NCBI GenBank assembly: GCA_020041925.1
Contig: CP083409.1
Strand: one strand, 5' to 3'
Source of the DNA: Faucicola osloensis_D
Lineage (GTDB): Bacteria > Pseudomonadota > Gammaproteobacteria > Pseudomonadales > Moraxellaceae
Length of the DNA stretch: 64,000 nt
The position numbers and the translations under genes were made by a program. The notes under the pieces were generated by a model. It was not told the origin of the DNA and ran no database searches. It saw only the letters and a program-made list of their open reading frames with translations. Positions 26,637-35,838 of this stretch are shown one piece after another (the first letter of the stretch is position 1; each line of letters starts with the position of its first letter).

Positions 26637-27233
26637 CTAAGAATCATTCATAAATCTAGTTGCTCCCACAGTTACCTCAGGATTATTAATTCCTTCACGT
26701 TTAAGTAAGACAACTACCGTTTTTAATATGATTTTCAAATCCATAATCATATTATGATTATCTACATAGTCAACATCTAATTTAAACTTCTCCTCCCATG
26801 ATAAATTATTCCTACCATTGACTTGCGCTAATCCCGTGATACCAGGTCGAACTTCGTGTCGACGCTTTTGCGTTTCAGAATAATGTTCCATAAATTCGTA
26901 CATTTGTGGACGAGGACCTACGAGGCTCATTTCACCTTTCAAAATATTAAATATCTGAGGCAATTCATCTAAACTAGTTGCTCTCAAAAATTTACCAATT
27001 CTAGTAATTCTTTTTTCATCGGGTAGGCATTCACCTTTTTTATCAAACAATTCTTTCATGGTCCTAAATTTAATAATATTAAATGGTTTTCCATGTATTC
27101 CAGCTCTTTCTTGAATAAAAAAAATTGGTCTGCCCATAAAAATCCAAATCAACATCGAAACTAAAATATAGATAGGCAATAGGACAATTAAGACTACTAT
27201 TGCAACAAAAATATCAAATATTCTTTTTATCAT
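26637..27233 (-). CDS. initiating sugar-1-phosphate transferase (PglC/WcaJ family, short form)
   Basis: This enzyme starts the repeat unit by transferring a sugar-1-phosphate from UDP-sugar to undecaprenyl phosphate. The 198-residue protein has one N-terminal hydrophobic segment (about 6-30, a re-entrant helix in PglC), then FFIQERAG, IIKFRTM, the catalytic Asp-Glu pair in TSLDELPQ, and LVGPRPQM and PGITGLAQVNGRN. The length matches monotopic PglC-type enzymes rather than the larger WcaJ. In such loci the sugar is often a bacillosamine- or QuiNAc-type product of the WbpM/PglF dehydratase, which here is broken. Confidence 0.9.
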   Translation of the reverse strand: MIKRIFDIFVAIVVLIVLLPIYILVSMLIWIFMGRPIFFIQERAGIHGKPFNIIKFRTMKELFDKKGECLPDEKRITRIGKFLRATSLDELPQIFNILKGEMSLVGPRPQMYEFMEHYSETQKRRHEVRPGITGLAQVNGRNNLSWEEKFKLDVDYVDNHNMIMDLKIILKTVVVLLKREGINNPEVTVGATRFMNDS

Positions 27234-27296
27234 AAAACTTACCCTAAATAATATGATCTTATTTCAAATTTGGAATTCAGTTTTTTAATTTAACCG

Positions 27297-29468
27297 CTAA
27301 GAATTTTTTGATTTATATTCATAACCATAGTGATAATTATAGGCACCAATTAAAGACTGCTTAGCATCATTGAAAATAATCCCTTCTACTTTTACATTCG
27401 CACGTTGTAGTTTTTCGATTGCATAATTCACCTGTTTTACGTTTGAAACGTCATATCGTACGACAAATAAGACTGCATCCACCAATTGCCCTATCGATAG
27501 CGCATCTGAAGTGCCCATTACAGGTGAGGTATCGATAATGATATAATCATAGAACTGACGATAAAAATCTAGAAGCGCTTTCATTTTTTCATTTAATAAT
27601 AATTCTGAAGCGTGGCTATGGCCTTTGCCCCTAGGTATAAAATGCAGATTTTCATATAGTGTGGTTTGAATCATATAGCTGCTATTAGCCGCATCAATCG
27701 TATCATCAACCAAATAATCGACCAATCCATTGATATTTGGCAAATTAAATCGATCTTGCAGATGACCTAACCTAGCATCCGCGTCAATTAACAGGACACG
27801 TTTACCTGTCATTGCCATTGCCACGGCAAGATTTGCTGAAATAAATGACTTACCAATACCAGGGCCTGCACTAGTCACTAACAACGTATTGCCATCGGTT
27901 TTTGTTGCATTAAACAATAAATGAGTGCGAATGGACTTAAAGCCTTCACTGACCATCCCTTCAGGTTCGATTTGCTCAACCAATGGTATTTTAGTTGATT
28001 TACTTTTTAACAACCGCGTTAATCGAGGCGAATGAGGAATGACACCAATCACCGGAATATCTGTATTGTTCTCTAGTTCTTCTAAATCTTTCACGCCCGC
28101 GAACAGCAATGATTTTAAGAATGCTAACCCGATACCTAACATCAAACCTAAAAGTGTCGCAATTAGGACAATTTGCGGTTTTTTTGGTGCGATAGGTTCA
28201 TAGGTATTAATAGGTAAATCTATAATACGTACATTACCCAATTGCCCAGATTTGACAATTTGAAGCTGCTCATAATTTTTGAGCATATTTAAATAAATTT
28301 CATTACTAATCTTAACGTCACTCGATAATTCTAAAAACTGACGTTGAACCTCTGGAATACGCGTAATATTTTGTTTAAGAGCATCTTCTTTGTCTTTCAG
28401 CTCTTGTATTTGCATATTTAATTGCTTTAATACCGGATATTCATCCGTATAACGCTCAGATAATTCTGCTCGTTTTAGCTCAAGTTCACGAAGGTTGGTT
28501 TCAATCTCAGATCTTACTGTGATAGCTAGTTCAGCTTCTTTATCAATATCAACTGTCGCATTTTGTTCACGAAAATTATTAAATTTTGCTTCAGCTTCCG
28601 CGAGTTTCGATTTGAGTTTAGGCAGTTGCTCTTGCATAAATGCAAGGGTTTTAGTCGTTTCCGCGCTACTTTTATCAAGATTTTGCGTTTCATACATTTT
28701 TACGATACGCGTTAAGGTATTAGTGATTTCATCTTGATTAGCGCCTGTAAGTGAAGCGTCTAAAATGCCCGTTTGTTTACCTTTTTCAGCCACCGCAAGA
28801 TTTTTTCTAAGGTTTTCTATCGCCTTAGCCGGTGTAAGTTTACTCAAGTTATAAGAATAACCCGGGGCTAATGAGGTCACTTGAATATCAATATTACCCG
28901 CACTGGTTTTAAAACGCGATGCCGTTGCAACTTTACCCGTAAACTCTCCGCCATCAGGAGAGATCAGTTTAAAATTTTGGCTGTCTATGGCAGTTAAAGT
29001 GAAAATTTTGTTCTGATAAACCAAAGGGACATTAAATTCAGCTATCCAAAGTCCCACCTTTAAGTTACCCACACCATTGTCTGTATGACTAACTAGAACA
29101 CTTTTCTTGATCAGTAATTTGTCTAAGAAACTATCTTTAAGCTGATTGACATTTAAATCTAAATGCAATTGATTGATAACAGGCCAAAGAATCATACGAG
29201 AGTTGATGATTTCTACTTCTGTTTGCGCAGAACCATCTTGTGCATTTAAAAGATCGGCAACGTCCGCGCCCAATGCAGAAACGCCTGAGGATTTTTTGTC
29301 AACTTGAATTAACGCATTGCTTTGATAGATTGGCGTAGCCGACTGGGCATAATAAAGACCGCCTAGTAAACCAAGCAACAGCATTGATAAAATTAATTTC
29401 CAATGATTTAACAAAGTTGCGATTAATGCTCTTAAATCAATTTCATCATCATTTACTTTCTGATCCAT
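27297..29468 (-). CDS. wzc: capsule chain-length regulator and tyrosine autokinase Wzc
   Basis: An inner-membrane co-polymerase and BY-kinase of 723 residues. It has an N-terminal Wzz domain with TM1 at about 30-50, a long coiled-coil-rich periplasmic region (about 230-390), the second TM near 425-445 after the proline-rich EPIAPKKPQ, and a cytoplasmic kinase domain. Walker A is SAGPGIGKS (533-541), Walker A' LLIDADARLG, Walker B YIIIDTSP (near 643). The C-terminal tyrosine cluster is Tyr710, 712, 714, 716 and 718. Wzb dephosphorylates this tail and Wza forms the outer-membrane channel; both genes lie directly upstream. Confidence 0.95.
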   Translation of the reverse strand: MDQKVNDDEIDLRALIATLLNHWKLILSMLLLGLLGGLYYAQSATPIYQSNALIQVDKKSSGVSALGADVADLLNAQDGSAQTEVEIINSRMILWPVINQLHLDLNVNQLKDSFLDKLLIKKSVLVSHTDNGVGNLKVGLWIAEFNVPLVYQNKIFTLTAIDSQNFKLISPDGGEFTGKVATASRFKTSAGNIDIQVTSLAPGYSYNLSKLTPAKAIENLRKNLAVAEKGKQTGILDASLTGANQDEITNTLTRIVKMYETQNLDKSSAETTKTLAFMQEQLPKLKSKLAEAEAKFNNFREQNATVDIDKEAELAITVRSEIETNLRELELKRAELSERYTDEYPVLKQLNMQIQELKDKEDALKQNITRIPEVQRQFLELSSDVKISNEIYLNMLKNYEQLQIVKSGQLGNVRIIDLPINTYEPIAPKKPQIVLIATLLGLMLGIGLAFLKSLLFAGVKDLEELENNTDIPVIGVIPHSPRLTRLLKSKSTKIPLVEQIEPEGMVSEGFKSIRTHLLFNATKTDGNTLLVTSAGPGIGKSFISANLAVAMAMTGKRVLLIDADARLGHLQDRFNLPNINGLVDYLVDDTIDAANSSYMIQTTLYENLHFIPRGKGHSHASELLLNEKMKALLDFYRQFYDYIIIDTSPVMGTSDALSIGQLVDAVLFVVRYDVSNVKQVNYAIEKLQRANVKVEGIIFNDAKQSLIGAYNYHYGYEYKSKNS

Positions 29469-29568
29469 GCTTACTCACTTGATGCTAAACTACGATAAAA
29501 TACATTTTAATTGTTACAGAATAAATAAATCTTTCTTATAATTTCGAAAAACTGGCTAGGGTCAGAAT

Positions 29569-30000
29569 TTACGCTAATTTATCCTTCCAGCTTTCTACGG
29601 CTTTATTGAGCAATTCGCGGCTTTCATAAAATTTCTCAATAGGCAGTTTATAAGGATCGGCTACATTTTCATTTATCCAGTGACCAATCCGATATACCTT
29701 TCCACGTTGGCTTGAGTAATTTTGTTTCATCCAATTCTCTTGATCTTTGGACATACAAAGTACCAAATCATAGGTTTGCATCAATTCTTGGGTAAGCTGC
29801 TGGGCACGATGACTACGCATATCAACATGCCATTCATCCATCACTTGAATGGCTTTTTCATCAGCCCCTTCGCCCACTAATGCACTTAAGCCCGCTGATT
29901 TTACGAGTAGATTAGGGTGCTGTTTCTGTAATAACGCTTCACCGATGGGGCTGCGGCAGATATTACCGACGCATACCACTAAAATTTTTTTAAATGACAT
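29569..30000 (-). CDS. wzb: low molecular weight protein-tyrosine phosphatase Wzb
   Basis: A 143-residue cytoplasmic phosphatase that removes phosphate from the Wzc tyrosine cluster so that capsule polymerisation can cycle. The catalytic P-loop CVGNICRS begins at Cys10, and the general acid Asp is in VADPYKLP. ATG at 30000 is chosen because GGAAAG lies five bases before it; upstream in-frame starts would run into wza. It lies between wza and wzc. Confidence 0.93.
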   Translation of the reverse strand: MSFKKILVVCVGNICRSPIGEALLQKQHPNLLVKSAGLSALVGEGADEKAIQVMDEWHVDMRSHRAQQLTQELMQTYDLVLCMSKDQENWMKQNYSSQRGKVYRIGHWINENVADPYKLPIEKFYESRELLNKAVESWKDKLA

Positions 30001-30016
30001 CGTTACTTTCCATTCA

Positions 30017-31135
30017 TTAAAAACTGCTAGCCACACTTGTAATTGAAGTTAATGGCAATATTTGACTGATTACACGATTCCAACGCGTCAGACCTGTTGG
30101 ATCTACATACACGACATCACCAGGCTGCATTTTAAATCGATTTGCAACTGAAAAATTTGTAATCGAGGTTAAATCAATATGATAAATATTTGACTCGTTT
30201 TGGTAACTATTTTCTCTTAATACGTATACCTTTTTGGCATTTGCAGAGGTGGGCACCATACCGTTGGCTTCCCCAATTGCACTAATCAAACTTAACCCAT
30301 TATCAGGAATTTGGATAGTACTCGGTTTAGTAAACTCACCCATTACCGTGACTTTATGATTGGTAATATCACCGACTTTGATAGTATCACCATTTCTCAA
30401 ATATAGAGAATTTGGGGAATACCCGGCATTTTGTAGTGATTTAAAACCAAAGTTATAGCTTCTACCATCGCGTATCAGCTGAATGTTATTGGTATCTGAG
30501 GTATTAATGGTACCGCCTGCCATACTGATAGCGGTATAAAGATTGACGGGTTGATCTGCAATGTCATATTGCCCAGGCGATTTTACCTGGCCATCAACAT
30601 AAAATTTATTACCACGGTAGGAAAGTACACGAACTTGCGGATCAGGATGTTTAAGATATCGAGATAAACGGCTAGCTATTTGGTTGGTAAGTTGTGAAAC
30701 TGTTAACCCTTCAGCTTTCACTCTCCCTATCATAGGAAACTGCAGAAAACCACTTTGGTCGACCAGGTAGCCATTGGCATAAATATTATTCCCTGTCGAT
30801 TGCACGACAGGGGTAATTTCAGGATATGCTGGTAAGAATATTTCAACCACATCGCCTTTTGCAATTGTACTATAGGTTGCAGCGGATTTTGAGACAGGCG
30901 GAAATGAGATTGTTCTCGGCCCTAATAGATTAGGTACTGGGATATTATTTGCGGTTAATTCGGTCACATTAAAACGAATGCCATTATCTGCTACAAATGA
31001 CACGGGTTGGTCGGGTACTGTCGATTCAGGCAATTTACCAACATTCATACCGCTAGTAATTGCTGTCTTAGAGCTACATCCAGCAAATGAAAGTGCAAAA
31101 ATGATAGGAGACAATTTTATGAGCTTTGCTAACAT
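30017..31135 (-). CDS. wza: polysaccharide export outer membrane lipoprotein Wza
   Basis: Wza forms the octameric outer-membrane channel for capsule export. The 372-residue protein has a lipoprotein signal ending in FAGC (Cys19 or so), then the Poly_export domain (KGDVVEIFLPAYPEITP) and SLBB domains (FYVDGQVKSPGQYDI, VTVMGEFTKPSTIQI). A C-terminal amphipathic helix (LTRWNRVISQILPLTS) would line the pore. ATG at 31135 has AGGAGA seven bases ahead, which decides the start against a TTG at 31162. It is the first gene of the capsule operon; the 280 bases upstream must hold the operon promoter. Confidence 0.93.
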   Translation of the reverse strand: MLAKLIKLSPIIFALSFAGCSSKTAITSGMNVGKLPESTVPDQPVSFVADNGIRFNVTELTANNIPVPNLLGPRTISFPPVSKSAATYSTIAKGDVVEIFLPAYPEITPVVQSTGNNIYANGYLVDQSGFLQFPMIGRVKAEGLTVSQLTNQIASRLSRYLKHPDPQVRVLSYRGNKFYVDGQVKSPGQYDIADQPVNLYTAISMAGGTINTSDTNNIQLIRDGRSYNFGFKSLQNAGYSPNSLYLRNGDTIKVGDITNHKVTVMGEFTKPSTIQIPDNGLSLISAIGEANGMVPTSANAKKVYVLRENSYQNESNIYHIDLTSITNFSVANRFKMQPGDVVYVDPTGLTRWNRVISQILPLTSITSVASSF

Positions 31136-31408
31136 GGGACAATCTCCTAGAATAAAAGGCAAAATCTAACAGTTCTAATCAATATGGTGCGTAATTGTAA
31201 TAAAAGTTTAATGCTACACGCTTGTAAATTTTGTAAATTTAAGTAAGCGACATAGGTATCATGACCTTTCACTTTATCATGTTAATTACTGAAAAAAGCC
31301 CTAACTCTTATTTTCAATAATACTTAATCCATTATAGTATTATAGATTTGCTTGATAAACAATTAAAAATAATACCTTAATCATTCTTTTATACAGCAAT
31401 TTTAGTTC

Positions 31409-31436
31409 AAAAAAAAGCCCCTATAATTAGGAGCTT
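31409..31436 (-). terminator. terminator after tRNA-Leu
   Basis: On the minus strand AAAGCTCCTA / TAGGGGCTTT with one mismatch is followed by a run of eight T, just beyond the tRNA 3' end. Confidence 0.75.
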
Positions 31437-31441
31437 TAATT

Positions 31442-31528
31442 TGGTACCAGTGGTCGGACTCGAACCGACACGCTTTTAAAGGCAACGGATTTTGAATCCG
31501 TCGTGTCTACCAATTTCACCACACTGGC
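31442..31528 (-). tRNA. tRNA-Leu (anticodon CAA)
   Basis: An 87-base tRNA with the long variable arm of class II tRNAs. The acceptor stem is GCCAGTG / CACTGGT, and the D arm contains GGTGAAATTGGTAGACAC. The anticodon stem is ACGGA / TCCGT with loop TTCAAAA (anticodon CAA, reading UUG). The T arm has GGTTCGAGTCC, and CCA is encoded. A Rho-independent terminator follows. Confidence 0.95.
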
Positions 31529-31768
31529 ATAGATGGCTATAGCTTATTAGTTTATCTGTAATCGGCTATGTGGGGTGGTATTTTAGCAACTTTATTTTTT
31601 TTTGCAACAACTATTTTCATTATTTCTGTTTCCAACCAAAAATAGATAAAAATAATTTTTCAATAAAATCGATACGTTTTTTACACACTCACTCACTACT
31701 TTGTATAGTATTCTTGCCCACCACTTAATCATAATATCGCTAAAAACTCGAGTTAAATTTGTTAATTT

Positions 31769-32710
31769 ATGACTTTTAATCAACCTGCCACGATCTGTTT
31801 TAACATAATGCTATGTATTATCATAGCATTCATAGCAGGTTGTAATTCATCAAATAGTAATCAAAATTCAACGACGTCAAATAACCAATCTGCCAAAGAA
31901 CCTACCAAAGCTATCTCAAAGAATGCGCCTGCCGCTTCTTCACCTAAAGTGATTGAGAATCTACATATAGCCGCTTTTTCCACTCTTCGCATGGTATTGC
32001 CTATTTTGGTATCAGATTTTAACCATAATTACCCGAATATAAAGATTCAAATTACCTTTGAGCCCAATGCTGCGCTGTATGATACGGTCAATGCCAATCC
32101 TCAAAGCTTTGATATTTATTTAGCGGGTAATCAGAGTTATCCAAAGCAAATGCTTGCCAGTGTTAAAGGTAATACATCATCGCCTTTTACTTATACTCGG
32201 GGTCAGCTAGTGCTTTATAGTCATAAATACCCCATGGACATTAGCCCTACAACCACGCTCGATCAGTTGATGCTTGACAATAAACCCTTTAGTTTAGCGA
32301 TAGCCAATCCAAAGAGTTTAGCTTATGGCGTGGCAGCAGAAGCCTGGTTGGTCAATCAAAATCTTTATAATAATATAAAGTCTAAGATTGTATATACCAA
32401 TACTCTAGATGAAACTTTTGCGTTAACGGATAGTGGAAAAGCAGATTTTGGATTTGTAAGCCTCTCGCAAGTATTGAATAAACCCAATGACAATGTCCTT
32501 CAAAATGTGAAAACACTAACCAATAACTATTTGATACTACCTAAAGATAGTTATCCGCCAATTCTGCAAGATGGGATAATTTTGAATCACCCTGAAACCA
32601 GTCAAATCTTTGTGGATTACCTAAAATCGGCAAAAGCACAAGATGTTTTAACCGATGCGGGGTTTTTGCCGATTTGTACCTCCACCACCATCTTACCGGC
32701 TTGCAAATAA
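31769..32710 (+). CDS. molybdate-binding-like (ModA family) lipoprotein
   Basis: The protein has 313 residues: a lipoprotein signal ending FIAGC (Cys25), a Ser/Asn/Thr-rich linker to about residue 60, and a type II periplasmic-binding fold. The fold starts NLHIAAFSTLRMVLPIL, contains FDIYLAGN where ModA proteins have D(i/v)FISAD, and continues with RGQLVLYS and IANPKSLAYGVAAEAWL (ModA: AIANPxxaPYG). ModA proteins bind molybdate or tungstate for an ABC importer. No modB or modC gene is nearby, so this is an orphan binding protein here. Ligand is uncertain because some pocket residues differ. Confidence 0.7.
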   Translation: MTFNQPATICFNIMLCIIIAFIAGCNSSNSNQNSTTSNNQSAKEPTKAISKNAPAASSPKVIENLHIAAFSTLRMVLPILVSDFNHNYPNIKIQITFEPNAALYDTVNANPQSFDIYLAGNQSYPKQMLASVKGNTSSPFTYTRGQLVLYSHKYPMDISPTTTLDQLMLDNKPFSLAIANPKSLAYGVAAEAWLVNQNLYNNIKSKIVYTNTLDETFALTDSGKADFGFVSLSQVLNKPNDNVLQNVKTLTNNYLILPKDSYPPILQDGIILNHPETSQIFVDYLKSAKAQDVLTDAGFLPICTSTTILPACK

Positions 32711-32750
32711 GTGATCGGGTTTTAACCATTTGCTACTTACAAGCAGTTAA

Positions 32751-33170
32751 TTAATTTGCTATCGCTGATTTTAATTGATTAGCCAGCGCTGCTAGACGCT
32801 CATGATCGCCTTGTCGATCTTCATGCAAGCCGAGATGATAGATACTGCTTGGAATCAAATGAACGTGGTAATGAAATACCGATTGTCCTGCCTCTGCATT
32901 ATTTAACTGCATCTGCACAATACCTTGGCGGTTAAATACCTTGCGCTGCGCTGCCATGATTTTTTGCGCGGTGCTGAAAACTGCCACAATGTAATCTGCT
33001 GGCATATCCGACAATTCAACGGCTTCACATTTTGGAATGACTAAAACATGCCCTTCTGCCATCGGCATGATATCCATGAAGGCAAGCGTTTTGTCATCTT
33101 CATACACTTTATGGCTAGGAATCTCACCACGAAGAATTTTGGCAAAAATATTTTGATTGTCATACTGCAT
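32751..33170 (-). CDS. HIT family protein (histidine triad hydrolase)
   Basis: A 139-residue protein of the HIT superfamily, nucleotide-binding hydrolases acting on adenosine phosphoramidates or dinucleoside polyphosphates. The N-terminus NIFAKILRGEIPSHKVYEDD, the middle AEGHVLVIPK and the catalytic triad motif HYHVHLIP (near residue 100) define the family. It has no operon partner; the neighbours are convergent or separated by about 70 bases. Confidence 0.9.
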   Translation of the reverse strand: MQYDNQNIFAKILRGEIPSHKVYEDDKTLAFMDIMPMAEGHVLVIPKCEAVELSDMPADYIVAVFSTAQKIMAAQRKVFNRQGIVQMQLNNAEAGQSVFHYHVHLIPSSIYHLGLHEDRQGDHERLAALANQLKSAIAN

Positions 33171-33240
33171 AGATTACATTCCTTTTATTGTTTAAATGAG
33201 GCTAAAAAACGAGGCTAATAAATAAGCCTTAACAATTAGG

Positions 33241-34575
33241 CTAAGCAAAAAAATCTAATATGGTTTCATTTAAGATAAATTGTCGATCATCACCCAGCAT
33301 AGTGACATCATAATTATGTACAAAGCTGACTGCTAATGCGCGACTGGGATCACACCAAGCCATTGACCCATTATATCCCATATGTCCAAATGCATCAGAC
33401 ACATCATGGAACAGACTAAACACGCGATGGTAACCGAGTCGCCATGCCATCACCGCTGGCATGATTTTGTCAAATTGCTCATTATGAATGGTTGAAAGCG
33501 CCTTAAAAACAGCAGAATTGATTAGCGTTTTACCTTGCCAAACACCGCGATTTGCAAGCATTGCATATATTGTAGCCAACGCTATCGCACTGGCGACACC
33601 ATTTGCGGCAGGAATTTTTGCCTGTAGCGTGGCAGGGTGATAGTAATTAAATTGTCTGCTACCGATGGGTACCAGTGCTGACTTATAATCTTCGATATTG
33701 ATATTAGCAGGTTGAAAATACAGCGCGTTAATGGCCTGCGTCGTCAAGGGACTGTCCGATTGAGACAATGTTAACCAAGCTGGGTAAAAAGGCAGGGATT
33801 GATAAAATTGTAGCGTTGAGTCAGCATCTTGAGTGAGTAAAGGCTTGGACTGAGTCTCTTTGGCACGTATTTGACCGGCAACCTGCTCGACTTTGTCCTT
33901 GGGTACCCCAAAGTAGACTTGACCGACCAAATTAAGCGGTTCCAATAAATAATATTCTAGCGCTTTCTGCAAGGGCAATTGGGTTGCTTTTTCAATCAGC
34001 CCACCCAATACCCAGCCTGATACCAAGGCACTATAAGCCGCGCTAGAATCCGCATTGGATTCGGTTGATTGATTAATAGGCTGCTTATTATTAGCTGAAC
34101 TACTACCTGAACTATGCGTATTAGTTGGACTATTTAATGCCATTTGCTCAACATTACTGAGCATCAGTTGCCAATCTAGCATGTCTTTGGCGTGTTCTGT
34201 AATACTGACAATATTAAATAATCCTGATTCGTGCGTTAGCATATCGCGCAAAGTGACACTATCTTTGCCATTTTGGGCAAATGCTGGCCAATAACTAGCA
34301 AGGGTTTTATCATATGCTAAAAGATTTTGACTCACTAAAATATGAATCAACGTAACCAGTATGCCCTTGCCTGTCGAAAAATTCAGCGACAGGGTGGATG
34401 GCTGCCAAGGGGTAATTTGCTGGTTAGTTTTATCAATATTTGCTACGCCATGAGCCAGTTGAGTGACCGCTTTACCTTCATGAAAAATGACCAGACTGCA
34501 GCCACCTACCTTTTGATTAAGATCAAATTGTGACAATAGTTGTGCTAGGTTTTGATTGAGCGCTTGATAATCCAT
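33241..34575 (-). CDS. serine hydrolase of the beta-lactamase/esterase (EstB-like) family
   Basis: The protein has about 444 residues with a beta-lactamase class C-like fold. The S-x-x-K motif is STGK in NFSTGKGILVTLI, a Tyr motif is in YSALVSGWVLGGLIEKAT, and the third motif is the glycine-rich HMGYNGSMAWCDP, as in the family VIII esterases and related carboxylesterases. No signal peptide is visible, so it is probably a cytoplasmic esterase rather than a true beta-lactamase. A Ser/Asn-rich insert lies near residues 145-170. ATG at 34575 has AAGGA five bases ahead, better than the ATG at 34587. Confidence 0.8.
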   Translation of the reverse strand: MDYQALNQNLAQLLSQFDLNQKVGGCSLVIFHEGKAVTQLAHGVANIDKTNQQITPWQPSTLSLNFSTGKGILVTLIHILVSQNLLAYDKTLASYWPAFAQNGKDSVTLRDMLTHESGLFNIVSITEHAKDMLDWQLMLSNVEQMALNSPTNTHSSGSSSANNKQPINQSTESNADSSAAYSALVSGWVLGGLIEKATQLPLQKALEYYLLEPLNLVGQVYFGVPKDKVEQVAGQIRAKETQSKPLLTQDADSTLQFYQSLPFYPAWLTLSQSDSPLTTQAINALYFQPANINIEDYKSALVPIGSRQFNYYHPATLQAKIPAANGVASAIALATIYAMLANRGVWQGKTLINSAVFKALSTIHNEQFDKIMPAVMAWRLGYHRVFSLFHDVSDAFGHMGYNGSMAWCDPSRALAVSFVHNYDVTMLGDDRQFILNETILDFFA

Positions 34576-34684
34576 TAAATCCTTCATTGCTTCAATAGCA
34601 TCCTAAAAAATCCTGTGCTAAAAAACACCCTGCTAAAAAATAGCCACTTAACATTGACCCTTTATTGAAATTTTTCTGTCGCTA

Positions 34685-35581
34685 TTATTTAGCCTGCGCT
34701 TGGGTGATTTTCCCAATCAAATTGGCTTTTGGTGTAGCGGGATCATAAACACCAAACTCCACCTGCTCGTCACGATTATCAAATTTTGCGATAAACTCCA
34801 CTTCAGAGGGCAAGAAAATCGGCAATTTAAAAGTTACATCACAGGTAAAGCTCTCTGGCAAATCGCCCAACGCACCCAAACATTTTGCTTTTGTCCACAT
34901 ACCATGGGCAATGGCTTTTGGAAAACCAAATGCTTTGGCGGATAAAGGATGCAAATGAATCAAATTAAAATCCCCAGAGACAAACGCATAGCGACGCCCA
35001 ATATCTTCGGGAATTTCCCAGAATTCATGCATATCATTGTCATCAAGTGTAGGCTTGGCTTCTACTTGCGTCGTCGATGATTTTTGAGTCGTTTTTTGAC
35101 GTTTTTGGCGTGATAAATACGTCGAAGTCCCTTCCCAAACCAGCTCATCTTTTTCAAAAACTTTAGTGACAAAATCAAATTGCTTACCACGATCATGGTC
35201 GCGCAGGTTAGCAAAGCTCACCGCCATTTTAAAAATTGCGCTATCTTTAATGCGCCGATATTGGGTAACACTGTTTTGCACATGAATCAAGCCGAGCATC
35301 GCAAAGGGAAATGGCTCTTTGACCATCATGTTCATCTGTAACGACTGCGACAGCACCGCAAAATACGTCGGCGGCACGTAGCTATTGTTTTCAAAACCAC
35401 AAATTCTGCGGTAATCGGCTAAGTTATCATGATCGATTTCAAGCGTATTGACGCTATAAGTAGCATTGGGCAACACCGCATTGGCTGATTTGTCTTGGTC
35501 ACCAATCGGTAAAAAACTTTTGATAATATTAGCATAGGTGGTGTGCGGCTTTGGCAAACGACTAAAATTTTGGTCTGACAT
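34685..35581 (-). CDS. MaoC-like hydratase/dehydratase (double hot-dog)
   Basis: A 298-residue protein. The N-terminal half is a degenerate hot-dog domain; the C-terminal half carries the R-hydratase motif SGDFNLIHLHPLSAKAFGFPKAI with AHGMW (Asp and His catalytic positions). Between them is a Lys/Thr-rich linker near residues 160-180. Size and layout match mycobacterial HtdX-type (3R)-hydroxyacyl dehydratases. It lies 257 bases downstream of a FabG4-like reductase on the same strand, suggesting work on the same 3-hydroxyacyl thioesters. Confidence 0.82.
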   Translation of the reverse strand: MSDQNFSRLPKPHTTYANIIKSFLPIGDQDKSANAVLPNATYSVNTLEIDHDNLADYRRICGFENNSYVPPTYFAVLSQSLQMNMMVKEPFPFAMLGLIHVQNSVTQYRRIKDSAIFKMAVSFANLRDHDRGKQFDFVTKVFEKDELVWEGTSTYLSRQKRQKTTQKSSTTQVEAKPTLDDNDMHEFWEIPEDIGRRYAFVSGDFNLIHLHPLSAKAFGFPKAIAHGMWTKAKCLGALGDLPESFTCDVTFKLPIFLPSEVEFIAKFDNRDEQVEFGVYDPATPKANLIGKITQAQAK

Positions 35582-35785
35582 ACAGACTGTCCTTACTTTT
35601 TTACTTTTTAAGCTTGAGCCAACAAATGGCTATTTGATTAGATAGTGTTCGGGTATATTCCATTACTTTTCATTACCGTCAGATCTCAAAATCTGAGAAC
35701 TTAGTTTATTATAATCGAATGTCACAATCTAATTGTTGATTTTTTGCATAAAGCTTAGTTTAAGTTTGACTTAGAAAAAATAATG

Positions 35786-35826
35786 AAAAAAAATCAGTAG
35801 CGATATTTTCGATACTGATTTTTTTT
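35786..35826 (-). terminator. terminator after the FabG4-like gene
   Basis: AAAATCAGTA(g)CGA / TCG(a)TACTGATTTT lies just past the stop of the reductase gene. The T-run is on the plus strand and an A/T-rich run of seven to eight T is also present on the minus strand, so it can work both ways. Confidence 0.75.
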
Positions 35827-35838
35827 ACAACGTCAAAA

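Noticed and set aside
31163..31408. A JUMPStart/ops element ahead of wza
   Set aside because: No GGCGGTAG-type ops core was found on the wza strand.
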